NCBI GenBank assembly: GCA_036830905.1
Contig: DAISNS010000092.1
Span: 1-7,727, forward strand
Direction of reading: 5' to 3'
DNA length: 7,727 nt
From: Thermocaproicibacter sp002397355
GTDB lineage: Bacteria > Bacillota > Clostridia > Oscillospirales > Acutalibacteraceae
The notes beneath the pieces were generated by a model, which saw only the letters and a program-made list of their open reading frames with translations, searched no databases and was not told where the DNA came from. This document shows, piece by piece, positions 1-6,235 of this stretch (positions are counted from its first letter, which is position 1; the number at the start of each line of letters is the position of its first letter). Made by a program: the position numbers and the translations under genes.

Positions 1-46
1 TCTGTGGGGAGATCTCGAACAGGTCGTTCCTTTCGTTCTTGTTCAA
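1..46 (-). CDS. start of an unidentified protein, cut off by the window edge
   Basis: Only about 15 codons are visible, reading LNKNERNDLFEISPQ from a TTG start at 46 (initiator would be Met). The case for a gene is contextual. A perfect consensus promoter lies at 119-147, and GGAGGTG, a seven-base match to the Shine-Dalgarno consensus, lies at 56-62, 9 bases before the TTG. The reading frame stays open to the window edge. The same frame is also open upstream, with GTG and other TTG codons as weaker start choices. The ATG nearer the promoter opens a frame that stops after a few codons. The peptide is hydrophilic and too short to assign a family, so no function is proposed. The start codon is an inference. 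Confidence 0.4.
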   Translation of the reverse strand, partial: MNKNERNDLFEISPQ

Positions 47-55
47 GCCGGCTTG

Positions 56-62
56 CACCTCC
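56..62 (-). promoter_or_regulatory. ribosome binding site GGAGGTG for the left-edge gene
   Basis: GGAGGTG matches seven bases of the anti-Shine-Dalgarno complement. It sits 9 bases before the TTG codon at 44-46, and it is the main reason for choosing that start in a stretch with no usable ATG. Confidence 0.45.
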
Positions 63-118
63 GTTTTCAATTTTGTCGTCTCATCCTTCGTCGTCCTTTT
101 CGCGCGGTGATTTGAGTC

Positions 119-147
119 ATTATAACGCCTGGGAAAATTTCTGTCAA
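119..147 (-). promoter_or_regulatory. perfect consensus sigma-A/sigma-70 promoter
   Basis: On the minus strand TTGACA (142-147) is followed by exactly 17 bases and TATAAT (119-124), a 12 of 12 match to the housekeeping promoter consensus. Transcription should begin near 112 and run off the left edge, leaving an untranslated leader of about 65 bases before the proposed TTG start. It lies downstream of the lipoprotein gene, so the left-edge gene is a separate transcription unit. Promoters this close to consensus are uncommon and suggest strong basal transcription or control by a repressor. Confidence 0.8.
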
Positions 148-149
148 TC

Positions 150-170
150 GATTCCCACATTCCGGGAACC
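150..170 (-). other. imperfect hairpin between lipoprotein gene and left promoter
   Basis: GGTTCCC and GGGAATC can pair across a 7-base loop (7 pairs, one G-U). It lies just after the lipoprotein stop codon and directly upstream of the -35 box at 142-147. No run of T follows on the minus strand, so it is a poor intrinsic terminator. It could equally be an operator for the consensus promoter or have no role. Confidence 0.3.
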
Positions 171-184
171 GCACCCTTCAGGGG

Positions 185-1801
185 CTACGATTCCTTCCCC
201 GCGCCGATGAAATCGATCCCGTTTTGGAACGGGAGGAAGACGATGCCGGTGACGCCTTTCGCCGCGGCATAGTAGCTTTTTTCGTAGCAGAGCGGATAAA
301 AGACGGCCCTTTCATTCAGGTACTTTTCGGCGGCGGCACAGGCCGCCGTCTCGTTCCCGCTTTTCGCCTCGGCGGCGGCGACGAGCGCGTCGTAGGAGGG
401 ATCCCTGAGATGGGCGGGGTTGTCGCCCGAAGCGCTTGTAAACAGGGAAAGCGCGGCCAGCGGGCCGCTGTCCGCGGGGCGGATGGAACACACCGCCAGA
501 CCGTAGTCGCCCGACGCGACGCGGCTCTCCAGATCGCTTTCGGCGAGAGGCTCCATGTTGAAGTAATCGTTGAACTGCTTGTTCCAGGCGGCGATCATCT
601 CGTTGACCATCAGCTTCGCGTTGGCGCTGTCGGGGCATAGAATGGCGACGGGCGCCATGTTTTCCAAATGGAGCTCCGAAAGGCCGGCGGCCAGCGTCTG
701 CGCGGCGTTCCCGCTCTGCTTCAGGTAAAACGGTCCGCCGGCCGGCGTGCGGTAGGGGCGGCCGTTCAGCTCGGTCTGCGGCAGGAGGATGTTTTCGGCG
801 GCGGAGGCGTTTTCCGGGATATGGGAAAGCACGGCGGAGCGGTCCAGCGCCTGCGCGAAAGCGGTTCGCACCTTCACGTTTTTGAAAAGGGCGGACTGTG
901 TGTTGAAGCAGAGCCCCCAGGTGGTGTCTTCAAAGGAAACGGTTGTGCAGCCGAGCGCTTTCACTTCGTCCAGTTGGGCGGCGGAGACGGGGGCGGCGTC
1001 CACGGTCCCCTCTTTCAGGGCGGCGGCGGCGTCGAATCCCTCGCCGCCGATGGTAAAGCTCACGGCGGAGGGCAGGGCGGCCTGTTCGCCCGCGTAGGAA
1101 CCGGAGCCCGCCAGGCTGAGCCGCTTGCCGTGCTCCCAGCCGTAGGCCCCGTCAATGACGAACGGCCCGTTTCCGAGGATGTCTTCCGTTTCCAGGCCGT
1201 ACCGGCCGGCGGTTTCCCTGAAGAACGTTTCGTCGCACGGCATGAAGACGGCCGCCGACGCGAGCTTTGGAAAATCGGGAAAGGAGTATTCCAGGTCCAC
1301 CACGAGCGTTTTCGCGTCCTTCGCGGAGACGCCGAGGCTGTCGGGAGAAAGGGCGCCCGCGTGGATCTTCCGCGCGTTCCGGATGCAGTACATCTGCTGG
1401 CAGGTGGCCGAGCCGGTCTTGGGGTCGAGCGCCCGGCGGAACGCGAAGACGAAGTCTTCCGCCGTCACGGAGCCGTATTTTTTTGCGGACCACTTTGCGT
1501 CCGCGCGCAGGTGGAATGTGAACTGTGTGCCGTCCGCGTTCGCGTCCCAGGTTTTCGCGACGCCCGGCTTTGCGTTCCCGGACGCGTCGAGGCGGGTCAG
1601 CCCTTCGTACAGCGAACGGATCGCGACCAGCGAGGGCGTGTCCGCGGCGATCTGCGGGTCGAGCGTGACCGGGTCGGCGTCCAGATGGTAGCTGATTTTT
1701 TTTCCGGCGTTCCGCGGCGCGTTCCCGTTGCAGGCGGGGAACAGCAGCGCTGCGGCCGCGGCGAGAACCAGCGCGGCGATTTTCCTGATTTTCACGGGCA
1801 T
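185..1801 (-). CDS. peptide/oligopeptide ABC transporter substrate-binding lipoprotein (OppA/DppA type)
   Basis: Extracytoplasmic solute receptor of the SBP_bac_5 family, 538 residues, a usual size. It should capture peptides or related solutes outside the membrane and hand them to an ABC permease. The N-terminus has a basic stretch (KIRK), an Ala/Leu-rich hydrophobic core and a lipobox LFPAC with the lipidated cysteine at residue 24. The mature protein then shows family features: the early segment DPVTLDPQIAADT, a SLYEGL motif, GVAKTWDANADGTQFTFHLR, the FVFAFRRALDP stretch, and the later LCFNTQSALFKN...VRTAFAQALDRSAVL region. No permease or ATPase gene is next to it, so it is either an orphan receptor or works with a system encoded elsewhere. 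It has its own promoter (1841-1869) and follows the gpmI terminator. The ATG at 1801 is only 3 bases from AGGAGG, while a GTG at 1795 (residue 3) is 9 bases away and would give a classical MKIRK signal peptide. The exact ligand cannot be told from sequence. Confidence 0.93.
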   Translation of the reverse strand: MPVKIRKIAALVLAAAAALLFPACNGNAPRNAGKKISYHLDADPVTLDPQIAADTPSLVAIRSLYEGLTRLDASGNAKPGVAKTWDANADGTQFTFHLRADAKWSAKKYGSVTAEDFVFAFRRALDPKTGSATCQQMYCIRNARKIHAGALSPDSLGVSAKDAKTLVVDLEYSFPDFPKLASAAVFMPCDETFFRETAGRYGLETEDILGNGPFVIDGAYGWEHGKRLSLAGSGSYAGEQAALPSAVSFTIGGEGFDAAAALKEGTVDAAPVSAAQLDEVKALGCTTVSFEDTTWGLCFNTQSALFKNVKVRTAFAQALDRSAVLSHIPENASAAENILLPQTELNGRPYRTPAGGPFYLKQSGNAAQTLAAGLSELHLENMAPVAILCPDSANAKLMVNEMIAAWNKQFNDYFNMEPLAESDLESRVASGDYGLAVCSIRPADSGPLAALSLFTSASGDNPAHLRDPSYDALVAAAEAKSGNETAACAAAEKYLNERAVFYPLCYEKSYYAAAKGVTGIVFLPFQNGIDFIGAGKES

Positions 1802-1804
1802 ATC

Positions 1805-1810
1805 CCTCCT
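1805..1810 (-). promoter_or_regulatory. ribosome binding site AGGAGG that questions the lipoprotein start
   Basis: A perfect AGGAGG lies 3 bases before the ATG ending at 1801, unusually tight, and 9 bases before the GTG at 1793-1795, which is ideal spacing. The site therefore favours the GTG start, two codons downstream, although the ATG cannot be excluded. Confidence 0.65.
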
Positions 1811-1840
1811 GTAACGGTTCCGGCCGTATGTTTCGCCCTT

Positions 1841-1869
1841 ATCTTAACATCTTTCCGGCGCCTTTTCAA
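1841..1869 (-). promoter_or_regulatory. promoter of the substrate-binding lipoprotein gene
   Basis: TTGAAA (1864-1869, 5 of 6 to consensus), a 17-base spacer and TAAGAT (1841-1846, 4 of 6). A TG one base upstream of the -10 box forms an extended -10 element that can compensate for its weakness. It lies after the gpmI terminator and 40 bases upstream of the lipoprotein start, so the gene is transcribed independently of the glycolytic operon. Confidence 0.7.
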
Positions 1870-1875
1870 TGAAGC

Positions 1876-1889
1876 TGACAGGATTGTCA
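1876..1889 (-). promoter_or_regulatory. operator-like palindrome TGACA-N4-TGTCA
   Basis: A perfect 5+5 base inverted repeat with a 4-base centre, placed 6 bases upstream of the -35 box of the lipoprotein promoter. Position and symmetry fit a binding site for a dimeric transcription factor acting as activator, or as repressor if its footprint covers the -35 box. The regulator is not identified and no regulator gene is visible in the window. Confidence 0.4.
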
Positions 1890-1904
1890 TTTTTCCGGAA
1901 GGAT

Positions 1905-1943
1905 AAAAAAATCCCCGGCTTCCCGCGGGGGGAACAGCCGGGG
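1905..1943 (-). terminator. intrinsic terminator of the pgk-tpiA-gpmI operon
   Basis: On the minus strand CCCCGGCT pairs with AGCCGGGG (8 perfect pairs; arms 1936-1943 and 1913-1920), with a further 4-pair inner helix. One A and then seven T (1905-1911) follow. This is a textbook Rho-independent terminator located just after gpmI and before the lipoprotein promoter. Confidence 0.92.
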
Positions 1944-1949
1944 ACAAGC

Positions 1950-1966
1950 GGGCCCGTTCCGGGCCC
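1950..1966 (-). other. GC hairpin directly after the gpmI stop codon
   Basis: GGGCCCG and CGGGCCC are perfect arms of 7 pairs around a 3-base loop. The hairpin starts 4 bases after the gpmI stop codon and precedes the main terminator. With no T run of its own it is not a terminator, but it could pause polymerase or protect the mRNA 3' end against exonucleases. Confidence 0.55.
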
Positions 1967-1970
1967 CGGA

Positions 1971-3485
1971 TCACTCGATGATGCTCTTGCCGGTCATTTC
2001 CGGCGGCTGGGGCAGGCCGAGGATCTTCAGCATCGTCGGCGCGATGTCCGCCAGGCGGCCGCCCTCGCGCAGCCTGCACGGATAGCCGACGACACAGAAC
2101 GGCACCGGGTTGGTCGTGTGCGCGGTGAAGGGCGTGCCGTCCGCGGCGACCATCTTCTCCGCGTTGCCGTGGTCGGCGGTGATCAGCGCGACGCCCTTGT
2201 GGCGCAGGATGTCGTCCACAACCCTGCCCACGCAGGTGTCCACGGCCTCCACGGCGGCCTTCGCGGCGTCGAACACGCCCGTGTGGCCGACCATGTCGCA
2301 GTTGGCGAAATTCAGGATGATCACGTCGTACTTTTCGCTGTCGATTCGCTTGAGGAGCTCGTCCGTCACGAGGTAGGCGCTCATCTCCGGCTGCAGGTCG
2401 TAGGTGGCGACCTTCGGGGACTTGATGAGGGCGCGGTCCTCGCCGGGGTACACGGTTTCCACGCCGCCGCTGAAGAAGAACGTCACGTGCGCGTATTTTT
2501 CCGTCTCGGCGATGCGCAGCTGCGTCAGCCCTTTGCGCGAGATATATTCCGCAAAGGTGTTTTTCAGCTTCTCCGGGCCGAAGGCCACGTCCACGTTCGG
2601 CATGGTGGCGTCGTACTGCGTCATGCACACGAAGCTGACGGGGAAGTAGCCGTTCCTGCGCGCGAACCCCTTGAAATCCGGGTCGGCGAACGTGCGGGTG
2701 AGCTCGCGGGCGCGGTCGGGGCGGAAGTTGAAGAAGATCATGGAGTCGCCGGGGCGCACCTGCGCGTCCTTCGCGCAGACGGCGGGCACGACGAACTCGT
2801 CCGTGACGCCGTTTTTGTAGGAGGCCTCGACGGCCTGCACCGGGCCGGAGGCCTGCACGCCCTCGCCGCAGGCGATGGCGGCGTACGCCTTTTCCACGCG
2901 CTCCCAGCGGTTGTCGCGGTCCATCGCGTAGTAGCGGCCCATCACGGTCGCGATCTCGCCGACGCCGATCTCCTTCATCTTCGCCTCGCACGCGGCGACG
3001 TAATCCCTGCCGGAGGACGGCGGCACGTCGCGGCCGTCCAGGAACGCGTGGACGTACACCTTCTTGCAGCCGCGCCGCTTCGCCAGCTCCAGGAGGGCGT
3101 AGAGGTGCGAGTTGTGGCTGTGCACGCCGCCGTCGGAAAGAAGCCCGAGAAGGTGCAGGGCCTTTCCGCCCTTCGCGGCCCTGTCGACCGCGTTCAGGAG
3201 GGCGGGGTTCCGGAAGAAGCTGCCGTCCTCGACGGCTTTTGTGATGCGCGTCAGTTCCTGGTAGACGATGCGGCCCGCGCCCATGTTCGTGTGGCCGACC
3301 TCGGAGTTGCCCATCTGGCCGTCCGGCAGGCCGACGTTCAGGCCGGAAGCGCCGATCTGCGTGATCGGGTTCTCGGAGAACAGGCGGTCCAGATTCGGCT
3401 TTTCGGCGGCCTTGATGGCGTTCCCCTTCTCGGGGCCGATGCCGAAGCCGTCCATGATGATCAGAATTAAAGGCTGCTTTGCCAT
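1971..3485 (-). CDS. gpmI: 2,3-bisphosphoglycerate-independent phosphoglycerate mutase
   Basis: Interconverts 3-phosphoglycerate and 2-phosphoglycerate in glycolysis/gluconeogenesis, a cytoplasmic two-metal (usually Mn2+) enzyme of the alkaline phosphatase superfamily. The 504-residue length is normal. Visible catalytic elements are Asp12 in the IIMDGFG motif, the nucleophile Ser61 in GQMGNSEVGH, Asp397 and His401 in NCDMVGHTG, Asp438-His439 in ADHGNAE, and His456 in AHTTNP, so both metal sites look intact. The GGVHSH and GRDVPP motifs of the phosphotransferase domain are also present. The ATG at 3485 is chosen because AAAGGA lies 9 bases upstream and MAKQPLILIIMDGFG is the usual N-terminus. 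An in-frame TTG at 3506 lies upstream of that site and is unlikely to be used. It is the last gene of the operon, 39 bases after tpiA, and is followed by two hairpins and a terminator. No cofactor-dependent GpmA-type mutase is seen here. Confidence 0.97.
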   Translation of the reverse strand: MAKQPLILIIMDGFGIGPEKGNAIKAAEKPNLDRLFSENPITQIGASGLNVGLPDGQMGNSEVGHTNMGAGRIVYQELTRITKAVEDGSFFRNPALLNAVDRAAKGGKALHLLGLLSDGGVHSHNSHLYALLELAKRRGCKKVYVHAFLDGRDVPPSSGRDYVAACEAKMKEIGVGEIATVMGRYYAMDRDNRWERVEKAYAAIACGEGVQASGPVQAVEASYKNGVTDEFVVPAVCAKDAQVRPGDSMIFFNFRPDRARELTRTFADPDFKGFARRNGYFPVSFVCMTQYDATMPNVDVAFGPEKLKNTFAEYISRKGLTQLRIAETEKYAHVTFFFSGGVETVYPGEDRALIKSPKVATYDLQPEMSAYLVTDELLKRIDSEKYDVIILNFANCDMVGHTGVFDAAKAAVEAVDTCVGRVVDDILRHKGVALITADHGNAEKMVAADGTPFTAHTTNPVPFCVVGYPCRLREGGRLADIAPTMLKILGLPQPPEMTGKSIIE

Positions 3486-3494
3486 GCAATCATA

Positions 3495-3500
3495 TCCTTT
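3495..3500 (-). promoter_or_regulatory. ribosome binding site AAAGGA fixing the gpmI start
   Basis: AAAGGA lies 9 bases before the ATG at 3485 and inside the coding extension that a TTG start at 3506 would need, so it favours the ATG. A small 4-pair hairpin with a 5-base loop (3501-3513) sits immediately upstream of it. Confidence 0.7.
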
Positions 3501-3524
3501 CCGCAAAAAGCGGGCGGCGGGAGG

Positions 3525-4295
3525 TCAGCCCTCGCTGGCCGCCCTGACGATCGTCGCGAAATCGGCCGGCTTCAGCGAGGCCCCGCCGATCAGGCCGCCG
3601 TCCACGTCCGGCTGGGCGAGGAGCTCCGCGGCGTTTTTCGCGTTCATCGAGCCGCCGTACTGGATCGTGAAAGCGTCGGCCGCGTCGCGGCTGTAAAGGC
3701 CGGCGACCACGGAGCGGATGGCGGAGCAGACCTCGTTCGCCTGCTGCGCGGTGGCGGTTTTCCCGGTTCCGATGGCCCAGATCGGCTCGTAGGCGATGAT
3801 GATGCGCTTCAGCTCGTCCCTGGTCACGCCGTCCAGGGCGATCTTCGTCTGGATGGCCACGTGCTCGGCGGTGATGCCCTGCTCGCGCTGCTTGAGGGAC
3901 TCGCCGACGCACACGATCACGTTCAGGCCGGCGTTCAGGGCGGCGATGACGCGCTTGTTCACGGTTTCGTCCGTCTCGCCGAAATAGGTGCGGCGCTCGC
4001 TGTGGCCGATGATGACGTACCGCACGCCCATGGAGACGAGCATCGGGGCGGAGACTTCGCCGGTATAGGCCCCTGCGTTTTCCCAGTGGCAGTTTTCCGC
4101 GCCGACGGCGATGTTCGAGCCTTTGGCGGCTTCCAGCGCGTTCGCCAGGTCGACGAACGGCGTGCAGACGACCACGCCGCACTTCGCGTCTTTGACGAGA
4201 GGCTTGATGGCGGTGACGAGTTCCTTTGCCTCCGCCGGGGTTTTGTTCATCTTCCAGTTTCCTGCGATGACTGTTTTCCGTAGCTGCTGATTCAT
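3525..4295 (-). CDS. tpiA: triose-phosphate isomerase
   Basis: Interconverts dihydroxyacetone phosphate and glyceraldehyde 3-phosphate; a cytoplasmic TIM-barrel enzyme, normally a dimer. The 256-residue product has all catalytic residues: Asn13 and Lys15 in AGNWKMNK, the electrophile His98 in IIGHSERR, and the base Glu170 in AYEPIWAIGTGKTAT, which also contains the mobile lid loop. The phosphate-gripping glycine motifs YGGSM (213-217) and GLIGGASL (234-241) are present. The ATG at 4295 is supported by AAAGGG 10 bases upstream (4306-4311) and the typical N-terminus. An in-frame TTG at 4316 and an out-of-frame ATG at 4302 both lie closer to or upstream of that site and are rejected. It sits between pgk and gpmI, 66 bases after pgk, with a GC hairpin in that gap, and 39 bases before gpmI. 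No anomalies are seen. Confidence 0.98.
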   Translation of the reverse strand: MNQQLRKTVIAGNWKMNKTPAEAKELVTAIKPLVKDAKCGVVVCTPFVDLANALEAAKGSNIAVGAENCHWENAGAYTGEVSAPMLVSMGVRYVIIGHSERRTYFGETDETVNKRVIAALNAGLNVIVCVGESLKQREQGITAEHVAIQTKIALDGVTRDELKRIIIAYEPIWAIGTGKTATAQQANEVCSAIRSVVAGLYSRDAADAFTIQYGGSMNAKNAAELLAQPDVDGGLIGGASLKPADFATIVRAASEG

Positions 4296-4331
4296 ATGCC
4301 ATGATCCCTTTCGCAATTATTTGACAAAGAA

Positions 4332-4350
4332 GGGGGCGGTCGGCGCCCCC
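4332..4350 (-). other. hairpin between pgk and tpiA (weak terminator or processing site)
   Basis: GGGGGCG and CGCCCCC are perfect 7-pair arms around a 5-base loop, 11 bases after the pgk stop codon. Only a broken T tract (TTCTTTG) follows on the minus strand, so termination would be partial at best. Such a structure could lower tpiA-gpmI transcription relative to pgk, or stabilise a processed pgk mRNA end. Confidence 0.55.
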
Positions 4351-4361
4351 GGGAGAACCGT

Positions 4362-5555
4362 TTACTTGTCGTTCAGGCAGGCGATGCCGGGCAGCTCCTT
4401 GCCCTCCAGGAACTCGAGGGAGGCGCCGCCGCCGGTGGAGATGTGCGTCATCTTATCGGCATAGCCGAGCTTTTCCACGGCCGCCGCGGAGTCGCCGCCG
4501 CCGATGATCGAGATCGCGCCGCTGTCCGCCACGGCCTGGGCCACGGCGACGGTCCCGTGCGAGAAATTGTCCCATTCGCTCACGCCCATCGGGCCGTTCC
4601 AGACGACCGTTCCGGCGCCGGCGATGGTTTTGGAGAAGAGCTCCTGCGTCTTTTCGCCGATGTCCAGGCCCATCCAGCCGTCCGGGATGCTGTCGGAGTA
4701 GATGCGCATATAAATGGTGTCCGGCTTGTATTCGCGCCCGATCACGTTGTCGACCGGCAGCAGGAGCGAGACGTGCTTCGCCTTCGCCTTCGCCATGATC
4801 GCGCGCGCGACGTCGATCTTGTCCTCCTCGCACAGGGAGGAGCCGATGGAGCTGCCGGTCGCGCGGAAGAAGGTGTAGGCCATCGCGCCGCCGATGATGA
4901 GCGTGTCCACCTTGTCGAGCAGGTTGTTGATGACGCCGATCTTGTCGGAAACCTTCGCGCCGCCGATGATGGCGACGAACGGGCGCTTCGGGTCGGAGAG
5001 CGCCTTGCCCATCACGGTGATCTCCTTCTGGATCAGGAAGCCGCACACGGCCGGCAGGTAGGCGGCCACGCCGGCGGTGGAGGCGTGCGCGCGGTGGGCG
5101 GTGCCGAACGCGTCGTTCACATAGATCTCCGCGAGGGAAGCGAGCTGCTTCGCGAAGGCGGGGTCGTTCTTTTCCTCTTCCTTGTGGAAACGGACGTTCT
5201 CCAGCAGCTCCACCTCGCCGTCTTTTAAGGAAGCGGCGATGCCCTTCGCGCTTCTGCCCACGACGTCCTCCGCCATCCTGACCTCCTGGCCGAGCGCCTT
5301 GGAGAGATAGGCCGCGACGGGCGCGAGCGAGAACTTCGGGTTCACCTGGCCCTTCGGGCGGCCCAGGTGGGAGCAGAGGATCACTTTCGCCTTGTGATCG
5401 ATCAGGTAGCGGATGGTTTTCAGCGCTTCGTCGATGCGCTTTGTGTCGGTGATGGCGCCGCTTGCGTCGAGCGGGACGTTGAAGTCGCAGCGGACGAGAA
5501 CGCGTTTGCCGGAGACGTCGATGTCTTCCACGGTTTTTTTGTTCAGATAATTCAT
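4362..5555 (-). CDS. pgk: phosphoglycerate kinase
   Basis: Transfers phosphate from 1,3-bisphosphoglycerate to ADP, the first ATP-yielding step of glycolysis; a cytoplasmic two-domain monomer. The 397-residue length is typical. The N-terminal substrate domain shows RCDFNVPLD (22-30), SHLGRPKG (62-69), ENVRFHKEE and NDAFGTAHRAHAS. The C-terminal nucleotide domain shows IIGGAKVSDKI, WNGPMGVSEW (from 319), GGGDSAAA (from about 352) and TGGGASLEFLEG. The ATG at 5555 follows AAGGAG by 8 bases (5564-5569) and gives the usual N-terminus. An in-frame GTG at 5588 lies upstream of that site and is rejected. It is the first gene of the pgk-tpiA-gpmI operon, with its own promoter at 5627-5655 and a leader of about 65 bases. 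gap, which often precedes pgk in Firmicutes, is not next to it; trmL is upstream instead. Confidence 0.98.
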   Translation of the reverse strand: MNYLNKKTVEDIDVSGKRVLVRCDFNVPLDASGAITDTKRIDEALKTIRYLIDHKAKVILCSHLGRPKGQVNPKFSLAPVAAYLSKALGQEVRMAEDVVGRSAKGIAASLKDGEVELLENVRFHKEEEKNDPAFAKQLASLAEIYVNDAFGTAHRAHASTAGVAAYLPAVCGFLIQKEITVMGKALSDPKRPFVAIIGGAKVSDKIGVINNLLDKVDTLIIGGAMAYTFFRATGSSIGSSLCEEDKIDVARAIMAKAKAKHVSLLLPVDNVIGREYKPDTIYMRIYSDSIPDGWMGLDIGEKTQELFSKTIAGAGTVVWNGPMGVSEWDNFSHGTVAVAQAVADSGAISIIGGGDSAAAVEKLGYADKMTHISTGGGASLEFLEGKELPGIACLNDK

Positions 5556-5626
5556 ACTGGCCGCTCCTTTTTCCTTCAGAATTTCCACTGGGAATTGTTT
5601 ATCTAATATTTATCAATCCGGAAAAG

Positions 5627-5655
5627 ATTATACAACGCTTCCCGCGTCTTTTCAA
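5627..5655 (-). promoter_or_regulatory. promoter of the pgk-tpiA-gpmI operon
   Basis: TTGAAA (5650-5655), a 17-base spacer and a perfect TATAAT (5627-5632) on the minus strand; initiation is expected near 5620. A 5-base inverted repeat, CGCTT-N13-AAGCG (5636-5658), overlaps the -35 box and spacer and could be an operator, but at this length it may be chance. The promoter lies only 26 bases after the trmL stop codon. Confidence 0.85.
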
Positions 5656-5681
5656 GCGGTGCGGGCGGGTTTTTCGGCCGC

Positions 5682-6176
5682 TCACCATTGATATTGCCGC
5701 AGCTGTCCCTCCCGCAGGAGGCCCGGGTAATTCCACTGGCGCAGCGCCTCGTAAACGCCGATGGCGACGGAGTTCGAGAGGTTCAGGCTGCGGGCGTCGG
5801 GGTTGTCGAGCATGGGGATGCGCACGCAGGTGTCGGGGTTGTCGTGCAGCAGGCTTTCCGGCAGGCCGGCGGTCTCCTTTCCGAAAACGAGGTAGCAGCC
5901 GTCGGGGTAGGCGACTTCGGAGTGCGTTTTGCGCGCTTTCGTTGAAAAATAGTAAAAATTGCCGGTATTTCTTGTGAAGAAATCGGAAAGACTTTTATAG
6001 ACGGTGATGTCCAGCAGATGCCAGTAATCGAGGCCGGCGCGCTTGAGCCTGCGGTCGTCGATGCGGAAGCCGAGCGGCTCCACCAGATGCAGCCGCGCGC
6101 CCGTGAGGGCGCAGGTGCGCGCCACGTTTCCGGTGTTCTGCGGGATCTCCGGTTCCACAAGCACAACATTGAGCAT
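5682..6176 (-). CDS. trmL: tRNA (cytidine/uridine-34 2'-O)-methyltransferase, SPOUT family
   Basis: Methylates the ribose 2'-OH of wobble nucleotide 34, in the species studied in leucine tRNAs with CAA or cmnm5UAA anticodons, using S-adenosylmethionine. It is a minimal SPOUT (trefoil-knot) enzyme, normally a dimer. The 164 residues match the short TrmL/YibK/CspR type without an extra RNA-binding domain. Motif 1 is EPEIPQNTGNVART (8-21, with the conserved Asn14 and Arg20), then LVEPLGF (31-37) and LKRAGLDYW (44-52), motif 2 FGKETAGLP (98-106) and motif 3 IPMLDNPDARSLNLSNSVAI (120-139), which forms the knotted SAM site. The ATG at 6176 is preceded by AAGGAG with 8 bases of spacing. It is divergent from the small membrane-protein gene, 59 bases apart. 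I see no intrinsic terminator after it, so its transcript may continue into pgk. Its own promoter is not clear. Confidence 0.95.
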   Translation of the reverse strand: MLNVVLVEPEIPQNTGNVARTCALTGARLHLVEPLGFRIDDRRLKRAGLDYWHLLDITVYKSLSDFFTRNTGNFYYFSTKARKTHSEVAYPDGCYLVFGKETAGLPESLLHDNPDTCVRIPMLDNPDARSLNLSNSVAIGVYEALRQWNYPGLLREGQLRQYQW

Positions 6177-6203
6177 GGGGGAATCTCCTTTTCCGTGAGA
6201 AAT

Positions 6204-6220
6204 GCCGCCGGACAGGCGGC
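6204..6220. other. perfect GC inverted repeat between divergent starts
   Basis: GCCGCC and GGCGGC are perfect 6-base arms around a 5-base centre, in the middle of the 59-base gap between the trmL start and the small membrane-protein start. It could form a hairpin in either 5' leader or be a shared operator. There is no T run for termination. Confidence 0.4.
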
Positions 6221-6235
6221 GCGAAGGGGGCAGGG

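Noticed and set aside
4..210. A 68-codon plus-strand frame at the left edge
   Set aside because: It is antisense to a perfect promoter and a good ribosome binding site, has no start signals of its own, and its Ser/Arg-rich translation looks non-coding.
668..1906. A 412-codon plus-strand frame opposite the lipoprotein gene
   Set aside because: Low-complexity Gly/Arg/Val composition, no family features, and it runs through the lipoprotein promoter. Shadow frame.
1869..3470. A 533-codon plus-strand frame opposite gpmI
   Set aside because: It is antisense to gpmI with a Val/His/Arg/Gly-rich translation lacking motifs, as expected of a GC-rich shadow frame.
1792..3489. A 565-codon minus-strand frame overlapping gpmI in a different phase
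   Set aside because: Its translation is rich in Arg, Gly and Pro with no recognisable domain, and it overlaps the unmistakable gpmI gene. It is a by-product of G/C-rich third positions.
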